This document shows, one piece after another, positions 24,576-33,159 of a stretch of 64,000 bases of DNA (the stretch's first letter is position 1; each line of letters starts with the position of its first letter). Where the stretch lies: assembly GCA_041746105.1 (NCBI GenBank), contig JBGTHP010000005.1:1-64000 (forward strand), given 5' to 3'. Under the pieces are notes generated by a model. That model saw nothing but the letters and a program-made list of their open reading frames with translations, ran no database searches and had not been told where the DNA came from. Source of the stretch: JBFHRE01 sp041746105. Its GTDB lineage: Bacteria; Actinomycetota; Acidimicrobiia; Spongiisociales; ZC4RG35. A program made the position numbers and the translations under genes.

Positions 24576-24694
24576 GGTCCCTCCTGTTCGGTGCTCAACG
24601 AAATGAGATCATCTCTGAACACCGCTACCACCCGCAACTCCTATGCGAATGTAGCAAATCCTCGCCTCGGGTTCGGTGTCGATGGACGGCACGG

Positions 24695-25978
24695 TCACTT
24701 GGATTCCCTGACCAGAGTCCCTCCGATGACCACGGCGTTCACGTCGGAAGCGGTTGCAGCAAACAGGGCGCCCTCGATTCGATTGCGCTCCGAGATCATC
24801 GCCAGCCGATCCGATTCGAAACTCACCGTGACCATGTCGGCCAATCGGCCGACCTCGATTGCGCCCCCCTCCGGCCATCCCAGGCTGCGATAGCCCTCGG
24901 CCGTGGCCGCGGTCAACAGGGAAGTCGGGGTGTGGTTGCCCCTCCGCAAGGTGCGCAGCCGCTGGTTCAGCTCGATCGCCCTGCTTTCCTCGAAGGGATC
25001 GATTACTGCCTGTGAATCGCTACCCAAAGACAGCCGGCATCCTGCAGCCACCAGTTCCGGGGTGGGTGCGATGCCATCGGCGAGGTCGCGTTCGGTGGTT
25101 GGACACAAGCAGACGGTTGCTCCGGCTTCGCCGAGAGCCCGGATGTCGAAGGGTGTGAGATGAGTGGCGTGCACCGCCGTGAAACGTTCGTTGAGCAATC
25201 CGGCGTCCAGGAAGAGCTCCGTTGGTGTCCGTCCATGGACTGCAAGGCTTGCGGCGTTCTCTCCTGGCTGTTCCGATACATGGGCGTGTACGACCAACCC
25301 GAGTTCATCGGCGACTCCTGCGATCGTTTTCATGGAACCAGGGTCCACTGCTCGCACCGAATGGATAGCCACCCCTCGTTTGACGGCAGCCGCTCGCAGG
25401 CCCTTTTCCCACCGAACCAACCAGTTTTCGGCCGAGCGATCGGAGAACCGCCTCTGCGTGGAGTCGGGCGGGAGGTAGGTTCCATCGAGCCCGCCGTGTA
25501 GGTACAGGGTGTCGAGCAACGTGAGCCGGATCCCCACGGTTTCGGCAGCCGCTGCCAGCGCTTCTCCCATCGCGTTCGGATCCTGATAGTGGGTGCCGTT
25601 GGGCGAGTGATGCAAATAGTGAAACTCTCCAACGAGGGTGAAGCCGGCCGCGACCATCTCGGAGAAGACCCTTTTGGCGAGTTCGTGGTACGAGTCAGGG
25701 TCGAGCTGGGCCGCGGCCCTGTACATCTCTTCACGCCAGGTCCAGAAATCACCTGCTCCCCGATTGGTGCGACCCCGGAGCAGCCGGTGGAAGGCATGGC
25801 TGTGCCCGTTGGCGAAACCCGGGAGCGTGAGCCCATCGAGATGCAGGGCGTCGGGCGGTGATTCGACGTCTGGCGTAACCGAACTGATCAGCCCGTTACC
25901 CGCCACTTCGATCAGAACGCGTTCGGCGGCCCGATCGCCTCCGAGCCAAACCTGGTCACACCAGAACCGATTTGTCAT
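24695..25978 (-). CDS. hutF: Formimidoylglutamate deiminase
   Basis: This 427-residue amidohydrolase converts N-formimino-glutamate to N-formyl-glutamate and ammonia, the first half of the HutF-HutG branch. Motifs: LPGFANGHSHAFHRLLRG (metal His pair), HAHVSEQPGEN, THLTPFDIRALGEAGATVCLC and LGSDSQAVIDPFEE (metal Asp). The ATG at 25978 overlaps the stop of the deformylase-like gene (ATGA), so hutU, the deformylase gene and hutF form one coupled operon. Confidence 0.93.
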   Translation of the reverse strand: MTNRFWCDQVWLGGDRAAERVLIEVAGNGLISSVTPDVESPPDALHLDGLTLPGFANGHSHAFHRLLRGRTNRGAGDFWTWREEMYRAAAQLDPDSYHELAKRVFSEMVAAGFTLVGEFHYLHHSPNGTHYQDPNAMGEALAAAAETVGIRLTLLDTLYLHGGLDGTYLPPDSTQRRFSDRSAENWLVRWEKGLRAAAVKRGVAIHSVRAVDPGSMKTIAGVADELGLVVHAHVSEQPGENAASLAVHGRTPTELFLDAGLLNERFTAVHATHLTPFDIRALGEAGATVCLCPTTERDLADGIAPTPELVAAGCRLSLGSDSQAVIDPFEESRAIELNQRLRTLRRGNHTPTSLLTAATAEGYRSLGWPEGGAIEVGRLADMVTVSFESDRLAMISERNRIEGALFAATASDVNAVVIGGTLVRESK

Positions 25979-26544
25979 GATCCGACTCTTTCGACAAAAC
26001 CCGTGATCCTCCGCTCGAAATCCTCCTTGTGGAACAGTTCGTACTGTCTCCACGTGGCCAACGTGGCCGGATCGATCCGGTCAACGATCAGCCTTCCATC
26101 GAGATGATCGATTTCGTGTTGAAATGTCCCGGCCGTGAGGCCCCGTTTGATCTCGGTTTGGGTTTCGCCGTTGCGGTCCCAAAAAGTGACCGAGATGTTG
26201 ACCTGGCGGTGGAGGTCGCCGCGTAACGGGACAGACAGACACCCCTCATTGATGACCACGGTCTCGTTGTCGAGAAATGCGATGACCGGGTTGACGGCAA
26301 CGGTGAGGGGAATCGGAGGTTTGTATGGGTAGCGCCGGTTGTCTGTGACTTCGATGGTCGTGATCCGGTAGTTGGAGCCGACCTGGTTGGCTGCAATTCC
26401 GGCGCCCTCGGCGTCGCGCATTGTTTCGATCATGTCGTCGATCAGTTGCTGCACCTGGGGACTGCCCAACTCGTCCCGGGTCAACACCGTGGTCGGCCGG
26501 CGGAGAATCGGATGGCCGATTTCAACGATCGGAAGGACGGTCAC
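25975..26544 (-). CDS. def: Peptide-deformylase homologue inside the hut operon
   Basis: This 189-residue protein has all three deformylase motifs: GAGIAANQVG (motif 1, with Asn where Pro is usual), EGCLSVP (motif 2, metal Cys) and QHEIDHLDG (motif 3, metal His pair and catalytic Glu). The family removes formyl from N-formyl-methionine of new proteins. Here the gene overlaps hutU (GTGA) and hutF (ATGA). The pathway needs a deformylase for N-formyl-glutamate, and no hutG is visible in the window. It may therefore supply that step, although a housekeeping role cannot be excluded. Confidence 0.85.
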   Translation of the reverse strand: MTVLPIVEIGHPILRRPTTVLTRDELGSPQVQQLIDDMIETMRDAEGAGIAANQVGSNYRITTIEVTDNRRYPYKPPIPLTVAVNPVIAFLDNETVVINEGCLSVPLRGDLHRQVNISVTFWDRNGETQTEIKRGLTAGTFQHEIDHLDGRLIVDRIDPATLATWRQYELFHKEDFERRITGFVERVGS

Positions 26545-28196
26545 CTGGGCTCCGACATCGGGATTCTGACTCCGCGATCTCGGGCCACTTCTGCGGCGAG
26601 TGGATACCCGGCATCCGCGTGGCGGATGACCCCCATTCCAGGGTCGACGGTCAAGACCCTTTCCAGTTTTTGGGCGGCCAGCGCGGTTCCATCGGCAACG
26701 CTGACCTGGCCGGCGTGAATCGAACGGCCGATCCCGACTCCGCCGCCATGGTGGATGCTCACCCAGGAAGCACCGGAGGCAGTGTTGATCATGGCGTTCA
26801 AAAGTGGCCAGTCGGCGATCGCATCGGATCCATCTGCCATGTCTTCTGTCTCGCGATACGGTGAGGCGACAGAACCAGAGTCGAGATGATCGCGCCCGAT
26901 AACGATCGGGGCCTTGAGGTCGCCTCGCCGCACCATCTCGTTGAACCTGAGGCCAAGGCGGTGACGTTCACCGTATCCAAGCCAACAGATCCGGGCCGGC
27001 AGGCCCTGGAACGCCACCCGTTCCGAGGCGAGTCTGATCCAGCGGTGGAGGGCTTCGTCGTCTGGAAACTCCTCGAGGACCGCCTGGTCGGTCGCAGCGA
27101 TGTCGGCCGGGTCGCCGGACAGGGCTACCCAGCGGAAAGGGCCCTTTCCTTCGCAGAACAGGGGCCGTATGTATGCGGGGAGAAAACCCGGATAGTCGAA
27201 AGCCCGGTTGTACCCGCCGAGTTTTGCTTCTGCCCTGAGGCTGTTGCCGTAGTCGAACACTTCAGCGCCCTCGTCGAGGAAGCCGACCATCGCTTCGACG
27301 TGGGCGGCCATGCTGGCCCTCGATCGACGGACGTATCCGTCGGGATCCTCTGCCTTCATGCGTTCGGCCGCCTCGTCTGAAAGATCGATCGGCACATAGC
27401 TGAGGGGATCATGGGCTGATGTCTGGTCGGTGACGATGTCGGCAGGGAACCCGTCCGCCAACAGCCGCGGCAGCATGGCTGCGGCGTTACCTGCCAGACC
27501 TATCGAAAGAGCTTTGCGGTCACGTTTGGCGTCGAGTGCGAGTCTGACGGCTTCTTCATAGGTGGCCGCGACCACGTCGAGGTAACGGGTTTCGACCCGT
27601 CGGGCGGCCCTCCACGGGTCGACCTCGATGCACAATGCGACGCCGTCGTTCATGGTTACCGCCAGTGGTTGGGCGCCGCCCATGCCGCCGAGTCCGGCGG
27701 TTACGGTGATGGTGCCCGCCAGGGTGCCGCCAAAACGTTTCTCCGCGATCGCCGCGAAACACTCGTACGTTCCCTGCAAGATTCCCTGGGTTCCGATGTA
27801 GATCCATGAGCCGGCCGTCATTTGGCCGTACATCGTCAACCCAAGGTGTTCCAGACGTCGAAACTCGTCCCAGGTCGCCCATTCCGGGACGAGGTTGGAG
27901 TTGGCGATCAGCACCCGTGGCGCCCATTCGTGAGTGCGGAAAACACCAACCGGTTTTCCGGATTGAACCAGCATGGTCTCGTCGTCGGCGAGTGTCCTCA
28001 GCGTCGACAGCATGGCGTCCAGCGCCTCCCAGGAGCGGGCGGCTCGACCCGTGCCCCCGTAGACCACCAAGTCATCGGGTTTCTCCGCCACTTCCGGGTC
28101 CAGATTGTTTTGCAACATGCGATAGGCGGCTTCTTGTGGCCATCCCCGGCAGGACAAATCCGGACCGGTAGGAGCTTTGATGATTCGAGCGGGCAT
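26541..28196 (-). CDS. hutU: Urocanate hydratase
   Basis: This 551-residue NAD-dependent enzyme converts urocanate to imidazolonepropionate. Family features: NNLDPEVAEKPDDLVVYGG near the N-terminus, NAD-binding TVTAGLGGMGGAQPLA (about residues 168-183), LFCEGKGPFRW with the conserved Cys, and SIHHGGGVGIGRSIHAG near the C-terminus. ATG 28196 is chosen because MPARIIKAPTG is the family N-terminus; the frame runs further upstream without support. It is divergent from hutH and first in the operon hutU-deformylase-hutF. Confidence 0.95.
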   Translation of the reverse strand: MPARIIKAPTGPDLSCRGWPQEAAYRMLQNNLDPEVAEKPDDLVVYGGTGRAARSWEALDAMLSTLRTLADDETMLVQSGKPVGVFRTHEWAPRVLIANSNLVPEWATWDEFRRLEHLGLTMYGQMTAGSWIYIGTQGILQGTYECFAAIAEKRFGGTLAGTITVTAGLGGMGGAQPLAVTMNDGVALCIEVDPWRAARRVETRYLDVVAATYEEAVRLALDAKRDRKALSIGLAGNAAAMLPRLLADGFPADIVTDQTSAHDPLSYVPIDLSDEAAERMKAEDPDGYVRRSRASMAAHVEAMVGFLDEGAEVFDYGNSLRAEAKLGGYNRAFDYPGFLPAYIRPLFCEGKGPFRWVALSGDPADIAATDQAVLEEFPDDEALHRWIRLASERVAFQGLPARICWLGYGERHRLGLRFNEMVRRGDLKAPIVIGRDHLDSGSVASPYRETEDMADGSDAIADWPLLNAMINTASGASWVSIHHGGGVGIGRSIHAGQVSVADGTALAAQKLERVLTVDPGMGVIRHADAGYPLAAEVARDRGVRIPMSEPR

Positions 28197-28263
28197 AGTG
28201 CATTCTGCCGCAGACGACCGCCGACCGCCGGTCATGGTCGACTCGTTCCCGCAACAGGATCGG

Positions 28264-28269
28264 TAACGT
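28264..28269 (+). promoter_or_regulatory. -10 box TAACGT of hutH
   Basis: TAACGT ends 7 bases before ATG 28277 within the 80-base hutU/hutH divergent region. A small palindrome GACCGCCGGTC near 28223-28233 in the same gap could be an operator, but this is weak. Confidence 0.4.
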
Positions 28270-28276
28270 CGCCGCC

Positions 28277-29806
28277 ATGAACGTGGTTTTGTCCGGTCCC
28301 GGAGTGACCATTGCCGACGTGGTGTCTGTCGCACGCCTGCTGGCCCCGGTAGTTGTTTCCGACGATGCGATGGAGCGGATGAAATGGTCTCGCGACATCG
28401 TCGAGCGGTTGGCGGAGGGCGAGCCGACCTACGGCATATCGACCGGATTCGGTGCACTCGCTTCTGTCTCGATCCCGCCCGATCGTCGCGCCGCCCTCCA
28501 GGTCGCGCTTGTCCGTTCCCACGCCGCAGGGATGGGCGATCCGGTGGAGGCCGAGGTGGTGCGGGCAATGATGTTTCTCCGAGCCAGGACCCTCGCCCTC
28601 GGGTACAGCGGGACCAGGCCAGAAACTGCCCAGCGACTCGTTGACCTCCTCAACCACCGTATCCACCCTGTGGTGCGCGAGCACGGCTCGCTCGGCGCGA
28701 GCGGAGATCTGGCGCCCCTGGCCCACGTTGCATTGGCGTTGATAGGTGAAGGCGAGGTCGAGCAGGGTGGAGCGGTCGTGCCTGCGGCGGCCGCATTGGG
28801 TGCGGCCGGCCTGACCCCGTTGGTGCTCGCAGAAAAAGAGGGTCTCGCCCTCACCAACGGCACCGACGGCATTCTCGGCATGCTCTGCCTGGCGGTGGCC
28901 GACAGCGAGGTGCTGATGAAGATCGCAGACATCGTGACCGCCATGACGGTGGAGGGTCTTCTCGGTACGGATCGAGCTTTTGCGGCCGATCTGCTGGCGC
29001 TGCGGCCGCACCCCGGCCAAGCGGTAAGTGCCGCGAATCTGAGACGGCTCTTGTCAGGATCCCCCCTTATCGCCAGCCATAGGCATGACGACCCCAGGGT
29101 TCAGGATGCATACTCGGTGCGGTGCAGCCCGCAGGTACATGGTGCGGCGCGCGACACGCTCGGTCACGTGAGGAACGTCGCCGAAGTCGAGTTGATGGCT
29201 GCCATCGACAACCCGATGGTGATGCCGGACGGCAGGGTCGAGTCCGGCGGGAATTTTCATGGAGCGCCACTGGGCCATGTGTGCGACTTTCTGGCGATAT
29301 CGCTCTCCGACGTCGGCGGGTTGTCGGAGCGGCGGATGGATCGGATGCTCGACAAGACCAGGAGCCATGGTTTGCCGGCTTTTCTCGCCAACGACCCCGG
29401 CGTCGACTCAGGGCTCATGATCGGCCACTACACGGCGGCGGCGATGGTGGAGGAGAACCGGCGCCTGGCAACACCGGCAAGCGTCGATTCTTATCCGACC
29501 TCCGGGATGCAGGAGGACCACGTTTCCATGGCTTGGGGAGCCGCCCGCAAACTCCGAAGGGTCATCGACAACCTGCGCAGAATTCTGGCGGTGGAACTCG
29601 TCGTCGCCGCCAGGGCGATCGACTTGCGGGGTGATGTGGCGGAACCGGCGGCGGCCACGGGAGCGGTGGTCGAGACTCTGCGGCGGGTTGTTCCCGGCGC
29701 CGGTCCCGATCGTTACCTCTCGCCCGAACTCACCGCGGCAGAACAACTCCTGGCAGACGGATCCATCCTGGGTGCAGCCGAGGCCATCGCCGGCTTGCTC
29801 GACTGA
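28277..29806 (+). CDS. hutH: Histidine ammonia-lyase
   Basis: This 509-residue enzyme deaminates histidine to urocanate, the first step of the pathway. The MIO prosthetic group forms from Ala-Ser-Gly in GSLGASGDLAPLAH (about residues 140-153). TYGISTGFGALA near the N-terminus, RCSPQVHGAARD, and 'PTSGMQEDHVSMAWGAARKL' in the C-terminal half are also standard. It is transcribed divergently from hutU and is convergent with the LLM oxidoreductase gene. Confidence 0.96.
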   Translation: MNVVLSGPGVTIADVVSVARLLAPVVVSDDAMERMKWSRDIVERLAEGEPTYGISTGFGALASVSIPPDRRAALQVALVRSHAAGMGDPVEAEVVRAMMFLRARTLALGYSGTRPETAQRLVDLLNHRIHPVVREHGSLGASGDLAPLAHVALALIGEGEVEQGGAVVPAAAALGAAGLTPLVLAEKEGLALTNGTDGILGMLCLAVADSEVLMKIADIVTAMTVEGLLGTDRAFAADLLALRPHPGQAVSAANLRRLLSGSPLIASHRHDDPRVQDAYSVRCSPQVHGAARDTLGHVRNVAEVELMAAIDNPMVMPDGRVESGGNFHGAPLGHVCDFLAISLSDVGGLSERRMDRMLDKTRSHGLPAFLANDPGVDSGLMIGHYTAAAMVEENRRLATPASVDSYPTSGMQEDHVSMAWGAARKLRRVIDNLRRILAVELVVAARAIDLRGDVAEPAAATGAVVETLRRVVPGAGPDRYLSPELTAAEQLLADGSILGAAEAIAGLLD

Positions 29807-29825
29807 TGGCGCCGGACAATTTCGC

Positions 29826-30614
29826 TCAGGAGTTTTTTTCGTCTCTCCACGCCAGCCATTCTTTGATCGGTCCCATGTCATACGCGGGGCCGTTGAGACC
29901 GATGGTGATCTGAGTCGAACCGGCTTTCACCATGCGGTCACCAAGTGAATGTTTGTCGGCGTCAACCCCGACCGACCGCTCGATGGCACCAGGATCGGTG
30001 CCTTCCTTCTCGCACCAGTCGTTCAATACCGCGTTCTTGCGTGCGATGACGTCTGGATGACCGAAGCCGTGCCAGATCTGGGCGTGGCGAGCCGTAAACC
30101 GCAGAGTCTTTTTTTCGCCGCCGCCACCGATGAGGATCGGGATCCTGCGGTTGGGCGCAGGGTTGAGTTGTGCCATTCGGGACTCGATACGAGGAAGGGA
30201 TTCACCAAGCACATCCAGACGGCCGCCGGCGGTACCGAACTCGTAACCGTATTCGGTGTAGTCCTTCTCGAACCAGCCGGAGCCGATTCCGAGGATCAAA
30301 CGGCCGTTTGAGATGTGGTCAACGGTCCGCGCCATGTCGGCAAGGAGTTCGGGGTTGCGATAAGAGTTGCATGTCACCAGGGCGCCGATCTCGACTCTTT
30401 CTGTCACCTCCGCCCAGGACGCGAGCATCGTCCAGCACTCGAAATGTTTGCCGACGTTGGTATCTGGTGAGCCTCGGTACAAGGGGAAGAAATGATCCCA
30501 GTTGTAGACGATGTCGACACCCAAGTCCTCTGCGCGTAAAACGGCGTTGCGAATGTCGGCGTATTCGGCGTGCTGAGGATGAAGTTGCACGGCGATTCTG
30601 ATCGGTTTCGTCAA
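29826..30614 (-). CDS. LLM-class F420-dependent oxidoreductase
   Basis: This 262-residue luciferase-like TIM-barrel protein has family motifs RAEDLGVDIVYNWDHFFPLY, VEIGALVTCNSYRNPELLA, and DHISNGRLILGIGSGWFEKD. Most such actinobacterial enzymes use coenzyme F420 for hydride transfer; the substrate is unknown. The start is taken as TTG 30614 because AGGAG lies 6 bases upstream and the next residues (TKPIRIAVQLHP) are a typical N-terminus. The frame extends upstream only as a shadow. Confidence 0.85.
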   Translation of the reverse strand: MTKPIRIAVQLHPQHAEYADIRNAVLRAEDLGVDIVYNWDHFFPLYRGSPDTNVGKHFECWTMLASWAEVTERVEIGALVTCNSYRNPELLADMARTVDHISNGRLILGIGSGWFEKDYTEYGYEFGTAGGRLDVLGESLPRIESRMAQLNPAPNRRIPILIGGGGEKKTLRFTARHAQIWHGFGHPDVIARKNAVLNDWCEKEGTDPGAIERSVGVDADKHSLGDRMVKAGSTQITIGLNGPAYDMGPIKEWLAWRDEKNS

Positions 30615-30673
30615 GGAGGCTCCTGGGTACTGGATGATTGAACCTAGCCTTTGGCCGTAACAAGGAGAACTCG

Positions 30674-30826
30674 ATGATCGATTGGACGAACAAGACTGCC
30701 GCCGCGGTCCATCGAAGGATGGCGGCCGACCACCTTGTCTGGTTGACGACGGTGGGGTCGGATGGAGTTTGCAGAGTCCTATTCGGTCCCGATCCGAGTG
30801 GTGGCAGAGGCGATCAGAGGCTGGTG
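30674..30826 (+). pseudogene. Remnant of a PPOX-family (pyridoxamine-phosphate-oxidase-like) gene
   Basis: An AAGGAG site (30662-30667) and ATG 30674 begin a protein, MIDWTNKTAAAVHRRM then LVWLTTVGSDG. The WLTTV-x-x-DG motif is diagnostic for the N-terminal strand of F420/FMN-binding PPOX proteins. After about 31 codons the match fails. Another frame gives LQSPIRSRSEWW, resembling the expected PQPSPVWFLW, so a frameshift is likely. The gene then runs into the convergent GCS2 gene with no C-terminal domain left. It looks like a decayed, 3'-deleted gene. Confidence 0.55.
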
Positions 30827-30828
30827 AG

Positions 30829-31965
30829 TCACACGCCGGCAAGCGTGTCGGCGGCCAACGAATCGACAACATCGCGCAACGCTTCCTCCGGTGTGGCGCC
30901 GCCGGCGATTGAGTCCTCGAAGGTTGCTATCTGTCGATCGGAAGAAGTCCCTCCCTCGACGATGGTTGCGATGTGTTCGATTTCACCAACACATCCGAGC
31001 TCCTCTGCGTCCGGCCGAACCGATTCGATCAACTCATCGACCAGGTCGGCAAAAGGGACGAGCTTGGGAACTCCGAAGTCCATCAAGGAACCGCCGGTGC
31101 CGAAACGCTGGGCACGCCACATGTTCTCGGAGATCAACATGTCGGCGTAATGCCGCCACCGCTGGTTGTTTTTCCGCAATCTCCACAACATGTGGAGCAA
31201 ACACCGGTAGAGGCTGGCGATGGCGATCGCATCGTCGGCTCGTGTGCAGATGTCGGTGACTCGCATCTCCAGAGTTGGATATTTCGCCGATGGGCGAATG
31301 TCCCACCACAACTTCGATGCGTCTTCGATAAGGCCGGCCTGCACCAGAACTTCTACGTGACGCTGATATTCCGCCCAACTCGAGAACCGTTCAGGAAGGC
31401 CCGTCCGAGGCAATGTGCGGAAAACGTTCATGCGATAACTCTTCAAACCCGTGTTTCTTGCACCCCAGAACGGCGACGAAGTCGAAAGCGCAAGCAAATG
31501 GGGTAGAAAGTATGCCACCTGGTTCATGAGGTCGATTCGTAGCTCAGGGTCCTCTAGAGCGACGTGGACGTGCATGCCACAAATGACCAGCCGCTGGCCG
31601 ACAACCGCCAGGTCGGAAGCGAGGAGTTGGTAGCGGTCTCGATCGGTGTGACGTTGTTCCCACCACAGGGCGAATGGATGGGTGGAGGCGGCGATGTAGG
31701 AAAACCCGTGGTCTTTGGTCAGATCACCGATAGTCCTCCTCAGATGTTTGAGATCGGCCGTCAGGCCCCCCACCGTTTCGTGCGGTTTGGTCGCGACTTC
31801 GAGCTGTGCACGGAGCAGTTCCCGCATGACACTCGTCCCAAGCCGGGATTCTGCGTCCTCCCACAATTCGGATGCGGGCTCGGCCACCAGATTCCTGGTT
31901 TCTGGGTCGATCAGCAGGTATTCCTCTTCGATGCCGATAGTGAATGACGGTGCTTCGTACCCCAT
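30829..31965 (-). CDS. Carboxylate-amine ligase, glutamate-cysteine ligase type 2 family (YbdK-like)
   Basis: This 378-residue protein of the GCS2 family shows FTIGIEEEYLLIDPETRNL at the start, then ELLRAQLEVATKP, CGMHVHVALED and RPSAKYPTLEMRVTDICT. Members ligate glutamate to an amine with ATP; YbdK has weak gamma-glutamylcysteine synthesis. As the organism probably makes mycothiol, glutathione synthesis is not implied. ATG 31965 follows TAGTTT by 7 bases. Confidence 0.85.
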   Translation of the reverse strand: MGYEAPSFTIGIEEEYLLIDPETRNLVAEPASELWEDAESRLGTSVMRELLRAQLEVATKPHETVGGLTADLKHLRRTIGDLTKDHGFSYIAASTHPFALWWEQRHTDRDRYQLLASDLAVVGQRLVICGMHVHVALEDPELRIDLMNQVAYFLPHLLALSTSSPFWGARNTGLKSYRMNVFRTLPRTGLPERFSSWAEYQRHVEVLVQAGLIEDASKLWWDIRPSAKYPTLEMRVTDICTRADDAIAIASLYRCLLHMLWRLRKNNQRWRHYADMLISENMWRAQRFGTGGSLMDFGVPKLVPFADLVDELIESVRPDAEELGCVGEIEHIATIVEGGTSSDRQIATFEDSIAGGATPEEALRDVVDSLAADTLAGV

Positions 31966-31972
31966 GTTCGTC

Positions 31973-31978
31973 AAACTA
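31973..31978 (-). promoter_or_regulatory. -10 box TAGTTT of the GCS2 gene
   Basis: TAGTTT (minus strand) ends 7 bases before the ATG at 31965 and favours it over an in-frame TTG at 31974. Confidence 0.4.
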
Positions 31979-32004
31979 CCTGGGAGTTCGATGGGCTGTC
32001 GGGT

Positions 32005-32613
32005 TCAGTCGAGAGAAGAGTGGATTGCCTGCCGCGCCGATGCCGCGAGCGGGCGCACCCAACAGCCGGCGAGGTGGTCGTTGACCAACCCCATCGCCTG
32101 CATGAAGGCAGAGATGGTGGTTGGACCGACGAAAGTCCAACCGCGGTTCTTGAGGTCACGGCTCAAGGCGACGGACGTGGGTGTGGTCGAATCGAGAACC
32201 ACCGGTGGCTCATCGGCCCAATCGGCGTGGCGCCAGAAATACCTTGCCAGGCTCCCCTCCTGTTCGATCATTTCGAGAGCTTTGTTGGCGTTGTTGATGG
32301 TCGATCTTATTTTCCCTTGGTGACGAACGATCCCGGCGTCCTGCAACAGCCGGGCAACATCGGTTTCGCCGTAGGCGGCAACTGTCGCCGGGTCGAAATC
32401 GGAGAACGCGGCTCGAAAGTTGTCACGTTTACGAAGAATTGTGAGCCAGGAAAGGCCGGCCTGAAATCCTTCCAGGCAGACCTTTTCGAACAGTCGCTTG
32501 TCGTCCGTCACGCCGAAACCCCATTCGGTGTCGTGGTAGGAGATGTAGTCGGGTGTGCCCGATCCCCACCAACATCTTGGGTTGGAATCCTCGCCGACGA
32601 TCAACTCCGTCAT
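32005..32613 (-). CDS. tag: DNA-3-methyladenine glycosylase I
   Basis: This 202-residue enzyme excises 3-methyladenine in base excision repair. Family signatures are PRCWWGSGTPDYISYHDTEW (zinc Cys, substrate-pocket Trp and Tyr), VCLEGFQAGLSWLTILRKR (catalytic-region Glu), GIVRHQGKI and a C-terminal VNDHLAGCW with zinc ligands His and Cys. The ATG overlaps the stop of the upstream PPOX gene (ATGA). An AlkA-type glycosylase lies about 1.2 kb away. Confidence 0.94.
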   Translation of the reverse strand: MTELIVGEDSNPRCWWGSGTPDYISYHDTEWGFGVTDDKRLFEKVCLEGFQAGLSWLTILRKRDNFRAAFSDFDPATVAAYGETDVARLLQDAGIVRHQGKIRSTINNANKALEMIEQEGSLARYFWRHADWADEPPVVLDSTTPTSVALSRDLKNRGWTFVGPTTISAFMQAMGLVNDHLAGCWVRPLAASARQAIHSSLD

Positions 32614-33071
32614 GAACGCCGGACCTTGCGGTAGCCACGATGTTCACTCCAACTCTCGACGACCAGGAACGCCCCCTCGACGGTGGTCAGGGTGAGCGAA
32701 GTGACGTCGATCGTGAAAAATCCAGCCCCTGGCTGCGGGATAGGTTGTCCGGTCAGCTCCGACCAGCGGGCTCCGTCGGCCTCGATCGCAATTCCATCGG
32801 CCTTGGCGTCGCCATCTTTCATGGTGGCGTCCGTAGGCGCGGAATGGATGGACACCCTTGGGTCGCGGCGCAGGTCTTCCAGCTTGCGCGCTCGCGGCAT
32901 CGAACCGAGCCAGAGATCCCCGCCGAGAAAGCTGAGTTCTGTTCCACTGGTCCGGGGAGATCCGTCGATCTTCAGCGTCGCCATCACCTTGTGCAGGTTG
33001 GCGTCGAAGGCGCGGCGACATCGGGCCGCCAGTTCTGGATGGTTGCGCTCGATTGTGTCCCAGCGGCTCAT
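32610..33071 (-). CDS. Pyridoxamine 5'-phosphate oxidase family protein
   Basis: This 153-residue split-barrel flavin/F420-type protein: a helical N-terminus (ELAARCRRAFDANLH) leads into KVMATLKIDGSPRTSGTEL and LWLGSMPRARKLEDLRRDPR, the usual PPOX pattern of strand, loop and basic cofactor-binding patch. The ligand and substrate are unknown. It is coupled to tag downstream and divergent from the selenoprotein gene. Confidence 0.82.
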   Translation of the reverse strand: MSRWDTIERNHPELAARCRRAFDANLHKVMATLKIDGSPRTSGTELSFLGGDLWLGSMPRARKLEDLRRDPRVSIHSAPTDATMKDGDAKADGIAIEADGARWSELTGQPIPQPGAGFFTIDVTSLTLTTVEGAFLVVESWSEHRGYRKVRRS

Positions 33072-33159
33072 GCACGCTGATCGTATTCTGGCGTTCGCCC
33101 CATCGCATTCCGATGGGGGCCTCGGGTTCGATCGACAGATCATCCTAAGGTGACTCGAT

